64,000 nt of DNA from NCBI RefSeq assembly GCF_017086405.1, contig NZ_CP070973.1:1302001-1366000 (forward strand). The letters run 5' to 3'. Position numbers and translations under genes: made by a program. A model generated the notes under the pieces. The model made no database searches. It saw nothing but the letters and a program-made list of their open reading frames with translations, and was not told the DNA's origin. Shown here piece by piece: positions 9,359-17,190 of this stretch. Each line of letters opens with the position of its first letter. Within the stretch, counting starts at the first letter, position 1. The stretch comes from Mycobacterium gordonae (lineage in GTDB: Bacteria; Actinomycetota; Actinomycetes; Mycobacteriales; Mycobacteriaceae).

Positions 9359-9945
9359 GGTGCGCTCGTCCTGAGCCTGGCCCGTACGCCGACTGCGCTG
9401 CGCGAGGTTCCTGATCCCGTTCTGTTGCACCAGGACTGAGTGATCACCCCGTGGGTTGACCGGAATCTGCGGGTCGGACTCCAAGCAGATTCTGATGGAC
9501 TTCGGCGCGGACGATGTCGACAACGTCGTCGTCGCGTTCTGTTCGTTCCCGCAGGTGATGGGCCAGGAGGTGGTGGCCGATGTAGTCGGGCGCGCACCTT
9601 CGGGACCGTCAACGTTCTTGCGAACCACCCGCGTCGACGGTCATCGAAGAGTTGGTGGACCGGGGTGGGGGCCGTTTGCGGCAGCCGCTGATGGGATTGC
9701 CGATGGCGTACCCAGGAGCGGTCGACGTCGTCTACGACAGCGTGGGCAAGCCCGAGACTTTCGAGGTCGGAGTACGGGTGCTGAGGGCTCGGGGGACGCT
9801 GGTGAAGGCGGGGGTCCATGCGCCAGGTCGCTGGGAGTGGAGCCCACTGTATGTCAAGGAGATGGTGCGGCAACGCCATGAGTGCGTCGGCGTGGTCGCC
9901 GACCTGGTCGGGGCGGAAGTCGGCGGAGGTGGGCGTGCTTGCTGC
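9359..9945 (+). pseudogene. Decayed MDR-type zinc-binding alcohol dehydrogenase
   Basis: Three forward frames carry consecutive pieces of one medium-chain dehydrogenase. About 9359-9439: ALVLSLARTPTALREVPDPV, then a stop. From 9456: LTGICGSDSKQILMDFGADD and SFPQVMGQEVVADVV, the usual catalytic-domain start. From about 9640: VIEELVDRGGGRLRQPL, VDVVYDSVGKPETFEVGVRV and GTLVKAGVHAPGRWEWSPLY, the cofactor-domain part. A functional protein would be about 370 residues in one frame, so this is frameshifted and internally deleted. It is not counted as a working gene. Confidence 0.7.
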
Positions 9946-10024
9946 CATGTGCGAGACTCATCGAGCAACCACCGACAAGTTCCGGCCCCCGCGGCCAGTG
10001 AATCCTGTTGATAGCACTGGTGAT

Positions 10025-10156
10025 ATCACGTTCCAGAGCAGAGTGCCGCCCGACTCGCGTTACTGAAGTGACACGCGGGCCACCTGGGGGTGCGGCCAAA
10101 CCGCTGGCTATCGAGAGGAACATCGCGTTCCGGACCGAGTGCCGCCCAGATCCCGC
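10025..10156. repeat. Imperfect direct repeat pair of about 34 bp
   Basis: The segments 10025-10059 and 10122-10156 both read close to ATCRCGTTCC-RGA-GAGTGCCGCCC followed by a C-rich end. They lie in the gene-free DNA between the decayed dehydrogenase and the convergent methyltransferase gene. They may be remnants of a duplication; no mobile element is recognisable here. Confidence 0.45.
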
Positions 10157-10169
10157 TCAGCATGGTCCG

Positions 10170-10817
10170 CTACGCCGGGCGGATGGCCTGGTAATAGGCG
10201 AGCTGCCCGACCACGCGTTGCGATTGGGTGGCCACCTTTGTGCACTGGAACCCGGCCTCACTCAGCAATCGCGGGATCGCGTCGCCGACGTTCTCGGCAA
10301 AATGGGGATTGCGCTTCATCAGTCGTCTCAGCAGGCCATGGTGAGCGTGTTCGCCGCCGGCCATGTCAACCAGATGAAGACGCCCACCCGGACGCAGCAC
10401 GCGAAACGCCTCCGCGGCTACTTCGGGTTTTGCGTCTGCTCCGACATGATGCAGCATCATCGACGAGAACACCCGGTCGAACTCGCCGTCGCTATAGGGC
10501 AACCGCTGGGCATAGCCATGGTCGAATCGAATCCCGGTCATTCCGGCTGCCTTTCGCCGCGCTCGAACGAGAATCGACGGGTCGGGGTCGGATCCGACCG
10601 CGTCGATTCCGGGGCGCGATCGCTTGGCGCGGATGATGACGTTGCCTGTGCCACAACCGATTTCCAGGACGTGTTGGCCATCGGCCAGCTCGGCCTGCGC
10701 GATGAGCCTGCGATAGACGCTGTCGAATCCCATCAGCTGCGAGATCAGGTCATAGGCGGGCAATAGCGCTGTGTGGCCGGTGGCCGGCAGGTAGTCATGT
10801 GGATGATGTTTAGTCAC
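10170..10817 (-). CDS. Class I SAM-dependent methyltransferase (UbiE-like)
   Basis: 215 residues from GTG at 10817. SAM-binding motif LEIGCGTGN at 51-59, an acidic residue after the second strand (AVGSDPDPSILV), FDRVFSSMMLHHV (motif II region) and LRPGGRLHLVDMAGG (motif III). Such enzymes methylate small molecules or lipids; the substrate is unknown. It diverges from the AraC-family regulator 74 bases away, which suggests that the regulator controls it. The intergenic DNA contains a possible inverted repeat (CTATAGTT ... AACTGTAT, 6 of 8 matching). Confidence 0.88.
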   Translation of the reverse strand: MTKHHPHDYLPATGHTALLPAYDLISQLMGFDSVYRRLIAQAELADGQHVLEIGCGTGNVIIRAKRSRPGIDAVGSDPDPSILVRARRKAAGMTGIRFDHGYAQRLPYSDGEFDRVFSSMMLHHVGADAKPEVAAEAFRVLRPGGRLHLVDMAGGEHAHHGLLRRLMKRNPHFAENVGDAIPRLLSEAGFQCTKVATQSQRVVGQLAYYQAIRPA

Positions 10818-10878
10818 AAAATCTATAGTTGTTGGCTGTAGAGGAACTGTATTGGGCGATCATCGCCAGAATTTGGAC

Positions 10879-10884
10879 TATCTT
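10879..10884 (+). promoter_or_regulatory. Leaderless -10 element for the AraC-family gene
   Basis: TATCTT fits TANNNT and ends 7 bases before ATG at 10892, so the transcript should begin at or beside the start codon. This supports the ATG over the upstream TTG at 10829. Confidence 0.55.
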
Positions 10885-10891
10885 TGGCGGA

Positions 10892-11776
10892 ATGACACAG
10901 GCCACCCGGCTCAGTCGGCATCGCGATGGCGTGCCTGTCTACCGTTACCGGACGGACCCGGAGATACCTCCTGTCTCGGTGGTGCGCTACCACGAGTTCG
11001 CCGAGGGCCGTCCGCACATCCACGATTTCCCCGCACTGTGGTACGTGCCCGAGGCGGGAGCGGTATACGTGGCCGCCCCAGGCAAGGTCCTCGACCCGAG
11101 GCACGTCTTTCCCGTCGGCGACGGGATCGCGGTGTTCTTCGATCCGGTTGCCCTCGGCGAGGACGGGCGGTCGCCCTGGCCGGCGTGGCAGACACACCCA
11201 CTGCTGTTCCCGTTCCTGCACGGGCAGTCCGGCGGGGTGTTGCGCCTGGAGGTGCCCGCCGAACGAAAAGAAGTGTGGGATAGGACGATCGCGTCGATCG
11301 AAAGCGAGCTGGCAGCACGTCAGCAGAGCTATCGACAAGCCACGCTGGCGCACCTGACCCTGCTGCTGATCGAGTTGGCAAGGCTGGCCGGCGACATCGT
11401 CGACGATCTGCGCCGCAGCGGCGAGCCGCTGCTGGCCGACGTGTTCGCGGTGATCGACCGCCGCCACGGCGAGTCGTTGTCGCTGCGCGACGTCGCCATC
11501 GAGGTGGGAATGACGCCCGGGCACCTGACCACGGTCGTTCGCCGCCGCACCGGACGGACGGTGCAGGAATGGATCATTGAACGGCGTATGGCCGAAGCCC
11601 GCGACCTGTTGGCCGAGACCGATCTGCCCATCGGTGAAGTCGCCAGACGCGTCGGCATACTTGACGCCGGATATTTCAGCCGGCTTTTCAGTCGGGCCCA
11701 TGGCGGCTCGCCTCGTCAATGGCGTGCCGGCCATGCGCAGGGCGCCGTCAGGCCAGCGCCCCCCGAGAATCGGTGA
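10892..11776 (+). CDS. AraC-family transcriptional regulator
   Basis: 294 residues. Residues ~1-130 form an AraC-type cupin-like sensor domain (HEFAEGRPHIHDFPALWYVP). Residues ~195-290 hold two helix-turn-helix motifs: SLRDVAIEVGMTPGHLTTVV and PIGEVARRVGILDAGYFSRL, the second with the AraC signature. The effector is unknown. It diverges from the methyltransferase gene at 10170-10817 and probably controls that gene and itself. Confidence 0.9.
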   Translation: MTQATRLSRHRDGVPVYRYRTDPEIPPVSVVRYHEFAEGRPHIHDFPALWYVPEAGAVYVAAPGKVLDPRHVFPVGDGIAVFFDPVALGEDGRSPWPAWQTHPLLFPFLHGQSGGVLRLEVPAERKEVWDRTIASIESELAARQQSYRQATLAHLTLLLIELARLAGDIVDDLRRSGEPLLADVFAVIDRRHGESLSLRDVAIEVGMTPGHLTTVVRRRTGRTVQEWIIERRMAEARDLLAETDLPIGEVARRVGILDAGYFSRLFSRAHGGSPRQWRAGHAQGAVRPAPPENR

Positions 11777-11849
11777 CAAGCAGGTCGGTCGGGGCTATCG
11801 CCCCCGATGCCGCCACGCACACGAACGGGATGACGTTTGCACTGAGCCC

Positions 11850-11986
11850 CATTGATTCTCGGCCCGCAAGAACACCGGCGTCACAACCGACGTTCCCGCT
11901 CCGAACGCATGCACACCCACCACGTCGAACTCGTCGCGGTCGAGCAACATCCCCAGCGCGCGCTTGCCGATGTTGCCGGTGGACCA
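11850..11986 (-). pseudogene. N-terminal fragment of a dihydrodipicolinate-reductase-like amine dehydrogenase
   Basis: On the minus strand, reading from 11986, one finds WSTGNIGKRALGMLLDRDEF and then DVVGVHAF. The WSTGN(V/I)G segment followed by ...LVGV is the NAD(P)-binding start of a family common in mycobacteria. The fragment has no start codon in place and no downstream catalytic domain. It is joined back to back with the TetR fragment at 11979. Confidence 0.5.
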
Positions 11987-12146
11987 TTTCGAAGCGGCAC
12001 ACGCGGCGCTGGATGTCCATCTGCTGGGCTCGGTGCAGTTGGAACATCTGCGTCACAGCACCGACGGACCGAGCGAACGGGCGTTCTCCTACGGCTTGGG
12101 TCTGATCCTCAGTGGTCTGCGCAACGAGACTGAGGGGGCGGCGTGA
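11979..12146 (+). pseudogene. C-terminal fragment of a TetR-family regulator
   Basis: The frame reads VDHFEAAHAALDVHLLGSVQ and then SERAFSYGLGLILSGLRNET before TGA. The FxxGLxxILxGL pattern at the end is typical of the ligand-binding domain of TetR regulators. No helix-turn-helix part is present. Its stop overlaps the next fragment by GTGA, so these two may once have been an operon. Confidence 0.5.
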
Positions 12147-12344
12147 CGGATACGGCAATCGATCTGGCCGACCCCACCTGGTGGGCGTCGGAGTTTCCCG
12201 ACGAGCTGTTCGTCCGGTTGCGCTGCACTTGCCGAGATCCTGTTGCCCACCAATGAGACTGAGGTCGGCACGCCCACGCTGCGGTTGCCGCACCTGGGCA
12301 ACAACGTGACCGTGTACGAATCCGTGCCGGTGCGCCTGAACTAA
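12143..12344 (+). pseudogene. Head-and-tail remnant, possibly a cytochrome P450
   Basis: GTG at 12143 opens VTDTAIDLADPTWWASEFPD ELFVRLR, which resembles the N-terminus of mycobacterial P450s, then hits a stop at 12254. A second frame, ending at TAA 12342-12344, reads RLPHLGNNVTVYESVPVRLN, which may be a P450 C-terminus. The central haem-binding part is absent. The identification is tentative; the damage (stop plus frame change in ~200 bases) is clear. Confidence 0.4.
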
Positions 12345-13252
12345 AGCGGCTCGATGTCCAGCCAGCGCTCGACTTCGAATCGGTCCGCGACCGCGCGCAG
12401 CGTCGCCCCGCCGTGACCCGGGTAGTGCGCAGGCACGACGGCTGCACCGGCCGCCGCAGCCTCGGCGAAGATCCGCCGGCGAGTGACCGCGGCGGCCGCC
12501 GGATGAACGTCGAAGGCGCAGGGATCGTCAGGGCGTCGCACCTGTATCGGGTTGTGGGTGAGATCGCCGACGAAGACCGCCGGTGAGCCGGCGTCGAGCC
12601 AGAGCACCGAGGAGCCGGGGGTGTGTCCGGGTGCGGGCCGCAGCCGCAGCGAAGGACAGATCTGGTGGTCGTCCGACCACTGGACGAGTTGCCCGTCCAC
12701 GGGCAGGATACTGTCCTCGAACACCAGGCGGTTACCGAGCTGCTGCAGCTCCTCCTCTTCGGTGCGCGGAACCCGTTGTGCCGCCACTCCGTCGGGGTGG
12801 AAGTGGCGGTAGTCGGGACCGGGCACCAGGTATCGGGCGTTGGGGAACGTCGGCAGCCAGTCGCCGTCGCGCAGCATGGTGTTCCATCCGACGTGGTCGG
12901 AGTGGACGTGGGTGTTGACCACCACGTCGACCGCGCTCCGATCCACGCCCGCCGATTGCAACGCGGCCAGATACCCGGTGTTCAGGTGGTCCAGCGGTGG
13001 CATCTGCGGGCGAGTCCGGTCATTGCCGACGCCGGTGTCCACGACCACGGTCAGGCCGTCGACCTCGATCACCCAGCTCTGGATCGCGATGTGCCATTGA
13101 TCGGCGTCGGGGTCGAAGAAATCCGGCGCCAGCAGGTCGGCGTTGTCGCGCCAGCCGGTCGGTGGCGTGTGCGGAAAGGTGCGGGTCGGCAGGTCGAACC
13201 GCGACTCCAGCACCCGTGTCACTCTGGCGCGTCCGAGCTGCACCACAGCCAT
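12341..13252 (-). CDS. Metallo-beta-lactamase-fold hydrolase
   Basis: 303 residues. Zinc motif HxHxDH at 115-120 (THVHSDH), with later metal ligands in LRPAPGHTPGSS (His) and VFVGDLTHNP (Asp). The overall pattern is that of MBL-fold lactonases and quorum-quenching-like hydrolases. It is the last gene of a minus-strand operon with serA-like and fucA-like genes (54-base gap), so a sugar-lactone or ester hydrolysis step in that pathway is possible but unproven. Confidence 0.87.
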   Translation of the reverse strand: MAVVQLGRARVTRVLESRFDLPTRTFPHTPPTGWRDNADLLAPDFFDPDADQWHIAIQSWVIEVDGLTVVVDTGVGNDRTRPQMPPLDHLNTGYLAALQSAGVDRSAVDVVVNTHVHSDHVGWNTMLRDGDWLPTFPNARYLVPGPDYRHFHPDGVAAQRVPRTEEEELQQLGNRLVFEDSILPVDGQLVQWSDDHQICPSLRLRPAPGHTPGSSVLWLDAGSPAVFVGDLTHNPIQVRRPDDPCAFDVHPAAAAVTRRRIFAEAAAAGAAVVPAHYPGHGGATLRAVADRFEVERWLDIEPL

Positions 13253-13306
13253 TCACCTCCTCCTCGGCGAGCGAATGAACCGACACATCCCCGGCGCAGG
13301 CCGGCG

Positions 13307-13957
13307 TCAGTTGCTGCGCAGGTAGGTGTACACGCCGGCGAAATTGCCGTTGACTTCCTCGGGAACCGGTACGATCCCGCCCAGTGCCTTTGCACCCCAA
13401 GCAATTTGGGCTGTGCGTTCAACCAGCGCGGTGATGTGCAATACCTTGTCGGGGCGTGCTCCCACGGCCACCAGGCCGTGGTTGGCGACCAGCGCCGCGC
13501 CGCGTCCTTCCAACGCCTTGACCGCATTGGCGCCGACGTCAGGGGTGCCGGATGCGGCGTACTCGGCGCAGCGCACGTCCCCGCCGCAGTACACCGCGAA
13601 CTCGTCGATGCAGGCCGGGATCGGCTGGTGCGCGACGGCGAACATAGTGGCCCAGACCGGGTGGCTGTGGATGACGCTGCCGACATCGTCGAACGCCTGG
13701 TAGCAGGCCAGGTGCAGCTGCATCTCGGTCGAGGGCGTGCGGCCGTCTTTGGCCTGCAACACCGCGCCGTTCGGGTCCACCAGCACCAGGTCGTCCAAAA
13801 CCATGTCGGCGTAATCGACGGACGAGGGCGTGATCACCAGGTTGCCGTCCGAGCGCCGGGCCGAGATGTTGCCGGCGGTGCCCTCCACCAGGCCGCGACG
13901 CAGCATGTCCTTGGCGGCCGCCAGCACGGCGTCCTCGGCCCCCTCCACGAACTTCAT
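13307..13957 (-). CDS. fucA: Class II aldolase/adducin family protein (FucA-like)
   Basis: 216 residues. Zinc-binding residues of class II sugar-phosphate aldolases are visible: Glu78 (PSTEMQLH), His97 and His99 (VIHSHPVWA) and His160 (VANHGLVA). The family cleaves or decarboxylates small sugar phosphates; M. tuberculosis Rv0727c at this place is called fucA, but L-fuculose-phosphate is only one option. The start overlaps the stop of the serA-like gene by 4 bases, so the two are co-translated. Confidence 0.88.
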   Translation of the reverse strand: MKFVEGAEDAVLAAAKDMLRRGLVEGTAGNISARRSDGNLVITPSSVDYADMVLDDLVLVDPNGAVLQAKDGRTPSTEMQLHLACYQAFDDVGSVIHSHPVWATMFAVAHQPIPACIDEFAVYCGGDVRCAEYAASGTPDVGANAVKALEGRGAALVANHGLVAVGARPDKVLHITALVERTAQIAWGAKALGGIVPVPEEVNGNFAGVYTYLRSN

Positions 13958-14943
13958 GAGCCCAGCACCTCCGGGTTGACGATATGGGCGGGTCTGTCGC
14001 CGGCCAGCAGCGCCTCCACGTCGTCGGCGACCAGCTGAGCCTGCCGCGCTTCAGTGTTCCACGTGGCGCCACCGATGTGCGGGGTGAGCACCACGTTGGG
14101 CATCGCGGTGAGCGGGTGATCGGTGGGCAGCCATTCTCCGACGAAATGGTCCAGGCCGGCGGCCGACACCTTGCCGGCGCGCAGCGCGTCGACCAGGGCG
14201 TCGGTGTCGTGCAGTTGGGCTCGTGCGGAATTGAGGAAGACCACGCCGTCGCGCATGGCCGCGAACTGCTCGACGCCGATCATGCCGGCGGTCTCGTCGG
14301 TGACCGGTGCATGCAGGGAGACGACGTCGGATTCGGCCAGCAACCGCTCGAGGGTGTGGTGAGCGTCGTCGCAGTACGGGTCGTGCGCGATGACCCGCAG
14401 GCCCAGGCCCGACAGCCGCCACCGGGTGGCCCGGCCGACCGCGCCCAGGCCCACCAGCCCCGCGGTGAGCCCGGCGATCTCTCCGCCGCGGAAGCGTTGA
14501 TAGGGGATGGTGCCCTCACGAAAGATGTTGCCGCTGCGCACATCCGCATCGGCGGCGACCAGCCGGCGGGTGGCCGCGAGTAGCAGCGCGACGGTCATCT
14601 CCGCAACCGCATCGGCGTTGCGGGCCGGGGTGTTCAGCACCGGGATGCCGGCCGCCGTGGCAGCGGCGACGTCGACGTTGTTGGGGTCGCCCCGGGTGGC
14701 GGCGATCGCCCGCAGGCCCACCTCGAACACCGGCCCCTTGACCGAATCGCTTTCCACCACAACGATATCGGCAGATTCAGCGGTGATCCGCTCGGCCAGT
14801 TGGTCGGCGTTGTAGATGCGCAGCGGACTCTGATCTATCCAAGGGTCGTAGACCACGTCGGCCAGTTCCGCGAGCTTGGCGAACCCCGGGCCGCGCAGCG
14901 GGGCCGTCACCAGGGCGCGTGGACGAGATGTCACGAAATCCAA
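13954..14943 (-). CDS. serA2: D-2-hydroxyacid dehydrogenase (phosphoglycerate dehydrogenase-like)
   Basis: 329 residues. NAD-binding GLGAVG at 165-170, catalytic Arg241 (LNSARAQLHD), Glu270 region (GLDHFVGE) and His289 (LTPHIGG). It lacks the C-terminal ACT/ASB domains of biosynthetic SerA, so it is probably a catabolic hydroxyacid dehydrogenase. It heads the minus-strand operon with fucA and the MBL gene, 21 bases from the divergent sugar kinase. Equivalent to Rv0728c by position. Confidence 0.88.
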   Translation of the reverse strand: MDFVTSRPRALVTAPLRGPGFAKLAELADVVYDPWIDQSPLRIYNADQLAERITAESADIVVVESDSVKGPVFEVGLRAIAATRGDPNNVDVAAATAAGIPVLNTPARNADAVAEMTVALLLAATRRLVAADADVRSGNIFREGTIPYQRFRGGEIAGLTAGLVGLGAVGRATRWRLSGLGLRVIAHDPYCDDAHHTLERLLAESDVVSLHAPVTDETAGMIGVEQFAAMRDGVVFLNSARAQLHDTDALVDALRAGKVSAAGLDHFVGEWLPTDHPLTAMPNVVLTPHIGGATWNTEARQAQLVADDVEALLAGDRPAHIVNPEVLGS

Positions 14944-14951
14944 TGCTGGCG

Positions 14952-14957
14952 TACCGT
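14952..14957 (+). promoter_or_regulatory. Leaderless -10 element for the FGGY kinase
   Basis: TACCGT matches TANNNT and ends 7 bases before GTG at 14965, so transcription should start at the GTG. This supports the chosen start over upstream in-frame codons, which lie inside the divergent serA2 gene. Confidence 0.55.
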
Positions 14958-14964
14958 GGCGCCC

Positions 14965-16302
14965 GTGTCACGCGAAGACGTCACAATCGGCATCGACGTC
15001 GGCACGACAGCGGCCAAGGCGGTCGCGGTCGACGGGAGCGGCCGGGTGCACGCGCGGACGCGAATTCCCCATCAGCTGCTGGTTCCGGCCCCCGATCGGC
15101 TGGAGCACAACGCGGAAGAGGCGTGGCGCGAGGGGCCCGTCACGGCCCTGGGCCGGCTGAACCGACCGGATGCCAAAGCGGTGGCAGTGTCGTCGATGGT
15201 GCCGTCGATGACCGCGGTCGACGCCGAAGGCCGGCCCCTCACTCCCGGCCTCCTGTACGGCGACGCCCGCGGCCGGGTCGCCGACGCCGTCGCCCACCCT
15301 GTGCCCGCCGTGGGCGAGGCCGCCGAGTTCCTGCGCTGGACGGCCGTCGAGGCGCCCGGGGCGGCCGGGTACTGGCCGGCGCCTGCCGTCGCCAATCACG
15401 CACTGGCCGGCGAGGCGGTGATCGACTTTGCCACCGCGATCACCTCGCTGCCGTTGTTCGACGGTACCGGGTGGAACCCGGCGGCCCTCGCTGACTGCGG
15501 AGCCACCGTCGATCAGATGCCCCGGGTCGAGACGTTCGGCAAACCGGTCGGACAGGTACGCGGAACGACCGCAGTGCTGGGGACCGGCGCCATCGACGCC
15601 CTGTGCGAGCAGATCGTCGCCGGTGCAGATCACGACGGTGACGTGCTGGTCCTGTGCGGCACCACCCTGATCGTGTGGATCACCGTCCCCGAGGCCCGGC
15701 AGGTGCCCGGCTTGTGGACCATTCCCCACACCGCAGCCGACAAGAATCAGATCGGTGGGGCCAGCAATGCCGGCGGAATGTTCCTCGGTTGGGTGGATCG
15801 CGTTGTTGCTCAGTCGGATTCACTGAAGGCCGACCCGCGGCGGGTACCGGTGTGGCTGCCCTACATCCGTGGTGAACGCACGCCTTTCCACGATCCGGAC
15901 CGGCGTGCGGCGCTGCACGGGGTCGATCTCACCCACGACGCCGCAGCCCTGCGCCGGGCGGCTTACGAAGCGTCGGGTTTCGTCGTCCGGCAGATCCTCG
16001 AGTTGAGCGGTGCGCCGGTGCGTCGCATCATCGCCTCGGGGGGCGGCACCCGCGTGCACCCGTGGATGCAGGCCATCGCCGACGCGACCGGGCGGTCCGT
16101 CGAGGTGTCGGCGGTGGCCGAAGGGGCGGCACTCGGCGCCGCGTTTCTCGGCCGGATGGCGGTCGGACTGGAGTCGGTGATCACCGACGCGGCGCGGTGG
16201 GCCGCGGTGGAGCGGGTCGTCGAACCGCGTCCCGACTGGGTTCGCCCGACCAAGGATCGATACCGCCGCTTCCTGGAGCTCAGCGGATCCCGGTTGGCTT
16301 GA
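14965..16302 (+). CDS. xylB: FGGY-family sugar kinase (xylulokinase-like)
   Basis: 445 residues. N-terminal phosphate-binding motif GIDVGTTAAKAVAVDG (9-24), catalytic Asp211 (GTGAIDALCEQIVAG) and the C-terminal ATPase motif IIASGGGTRVHPWMQAIADA. It phosphorylates a sugar or sugar acid with ATP. Next to an aldolase and a hydroxyacid dehydrogenase, it completes a kinase-aldolase-dehydrogenase set typical of a small carbohydrate catabolic route. No transporter is adjacent. It corresponds to Rv0729. Confidence 0.9.
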   Translation: MSREDVTIGIDVGTTAAKAVAVDGSGRVHARTRIPHQLLVPAPDRLEHNAEEAWREGPVTALGRLNRPDAKAVAVSSMVPSMTAVDAEGRPLTPGLLYGDARGRVADAVAHPVPAVGEAAEFLRWTAVEAPGAAGYWPAPAVANHALAGEAVIDFATAITSLPLFDGTGWNPAALADCGATVDQMPRVETFGKPVGQVRGTTAVLGTGAIDALCEQIVAGADHDGDVLVLCGTTLIVWITVPEARQVPGLWTIPHTAADKNQIGGASNAGGMFLGWVDRVVAQSDSLKADPRRVPVWLPYIRGERTPFHDPDRRAALHGVDLTHDAAALRRAAYEASGFVVRQILELSGAPVRRIIASGGGTRVHPWMQAIADATGRSVEVSAVAEGAALGAAFLGRMAVGLESVITDAARWAAVERVVEPRPDWVRPTKDRYRRFLELSGSRLA

Positions 16303-16343
16303 CTCGTGGCCTGACTGGTGGCGCGGACCGAGGTCCCTCGTTC

Positions 16344-16349
16344 TACGCT
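16344..16349 (+). promoter_or_regulatory. Leaderless -10 element for the GNAT gene
   Basis: TACGCT fits TANNNT and ends 6 bases before ATG at 16356. Confidence 0.5.
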
Positions 16350-16355
16350 AGTGCA

Positions 16356-17021
16356 ATGACTGACCACGACCAGACCGCAGCCCGTCGAGAGATCGCAGAC
16401 GCTTTGCTTGCCGCGTTGGAACGGCGCCACGAGGTCGCCGACGCCATCGTCGAGGCCAAGAACAAGCCAGCGGCGGTCGAGGCCATCGTCGCGCTGCTCG
16501 GCACCTCCCACCTCGCGGCCGAAGCCGTCATGAGTATGTCGTTCGAGCAACTCACCCAGGATGCCCGCGCGAAGATCCTGGCCGAACTCGACGACCTGAA
16601 CAAGCAACTCAGCTTCACGCTCAGCGAGCGGCCGGCAAGTTCGGGCGAGACCCTGGAGCTGCGCGCCTTCTCTGCCGCGTCGGACCGCGACATCTTCACC
16701 ACCCGCACCGACGAGATCAAGGCTGCTGGCGATGGATCCGGCGCACCCGCCGGCAGCATCGACGACGAAATCACCAAAGCGCTCAAGCGCCTGCACGATG
16801 AAGAGGCCGTGTGGTTCGTGGCCGAAGATTCCGGAGAGAAAGTCGGCATGGTGTTCGGCGAACTACTCAACGGTGAGGTCAACGTCCGGATCTGGATCCA
16901 CCCAGAGCACCGGAAGAAGGGTTACGGAACCGCGGCGCTGCGCAAGTCGCGCTCGGAGATGGCATGGGCCTTTCCGGCCGTGCCGATGGTTGTTCGGGCA
17001 CCCGCCGCCAACCCCGGGTAA
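16356..17021 (+). CDS. GNAT acetyltransferase with GyrA-like N-terminal coiled-coil
   Basis: 221 residues. Residues ~16-88 (LLAALERRHEVADAIVEAKN ... LTQDARAKILAELDDLNKQL) resemble the coiled-coil/dimer segment of DNA gyrase subunit A. Residues ~98-221 are a GNAT domain with the acetyl-CoA motif VRIWIHPEHRKKGYGTAAL (177-195, R-x-x-G-x-G). The acetyl acceptor is unknown. It corresponds to Rv0730. The domain is short after motif A, so the last GNAT strands may be degenerate. The ATG is supported by a leaderless promoter. Confidence 0.85.
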   Translation: MTDHDQTAARREIADALLAALERRHEVADAIVEAKNKPAAVEAIVALLGTSHLAAEAVMSMSFEQLTQDARAKILAELDDLNKQLSFTLSERPASSGETLELRAFSAASDRDIFTTRTDEIKAAGDGSGAPAGSIDDEITKALKRLHDEEAVWFVAEDSGEKVGMVFGELLNGEVNVRIWIHPEHRKKGYGTAALRKSRSEMAWAFPAVPMVVRAPAANPG

Positions 17022-17190
17022 CCCCTGTTAGGACGTAACTTCATTTACACGCTCGTCACACGCGCTTAAGATCAAGCCGTCCGTATTACCGTCACAGCCC
17101 ATTGGCGGAGGGTCATGTGCCATCGGTTCAGCACAGCTGCCGAGTTGGCGTGGAACCCGTTGTCTTCCTTGTATTTTCTTCGAATTTCCG
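17022..17190 (+). promoter_or_regulatory. Promoter region of the haem peroxidase-P450 operon
   Basis: 169 bases without a gene. TATTTT at 17172-17177 is the best -10 candidate and would put transcription start near 17184, just before GTG at 17191. No -35 or operator could be assigned. The stretch around 17160-17190 is notably T-rich for this genome. Confidence 0.35.
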
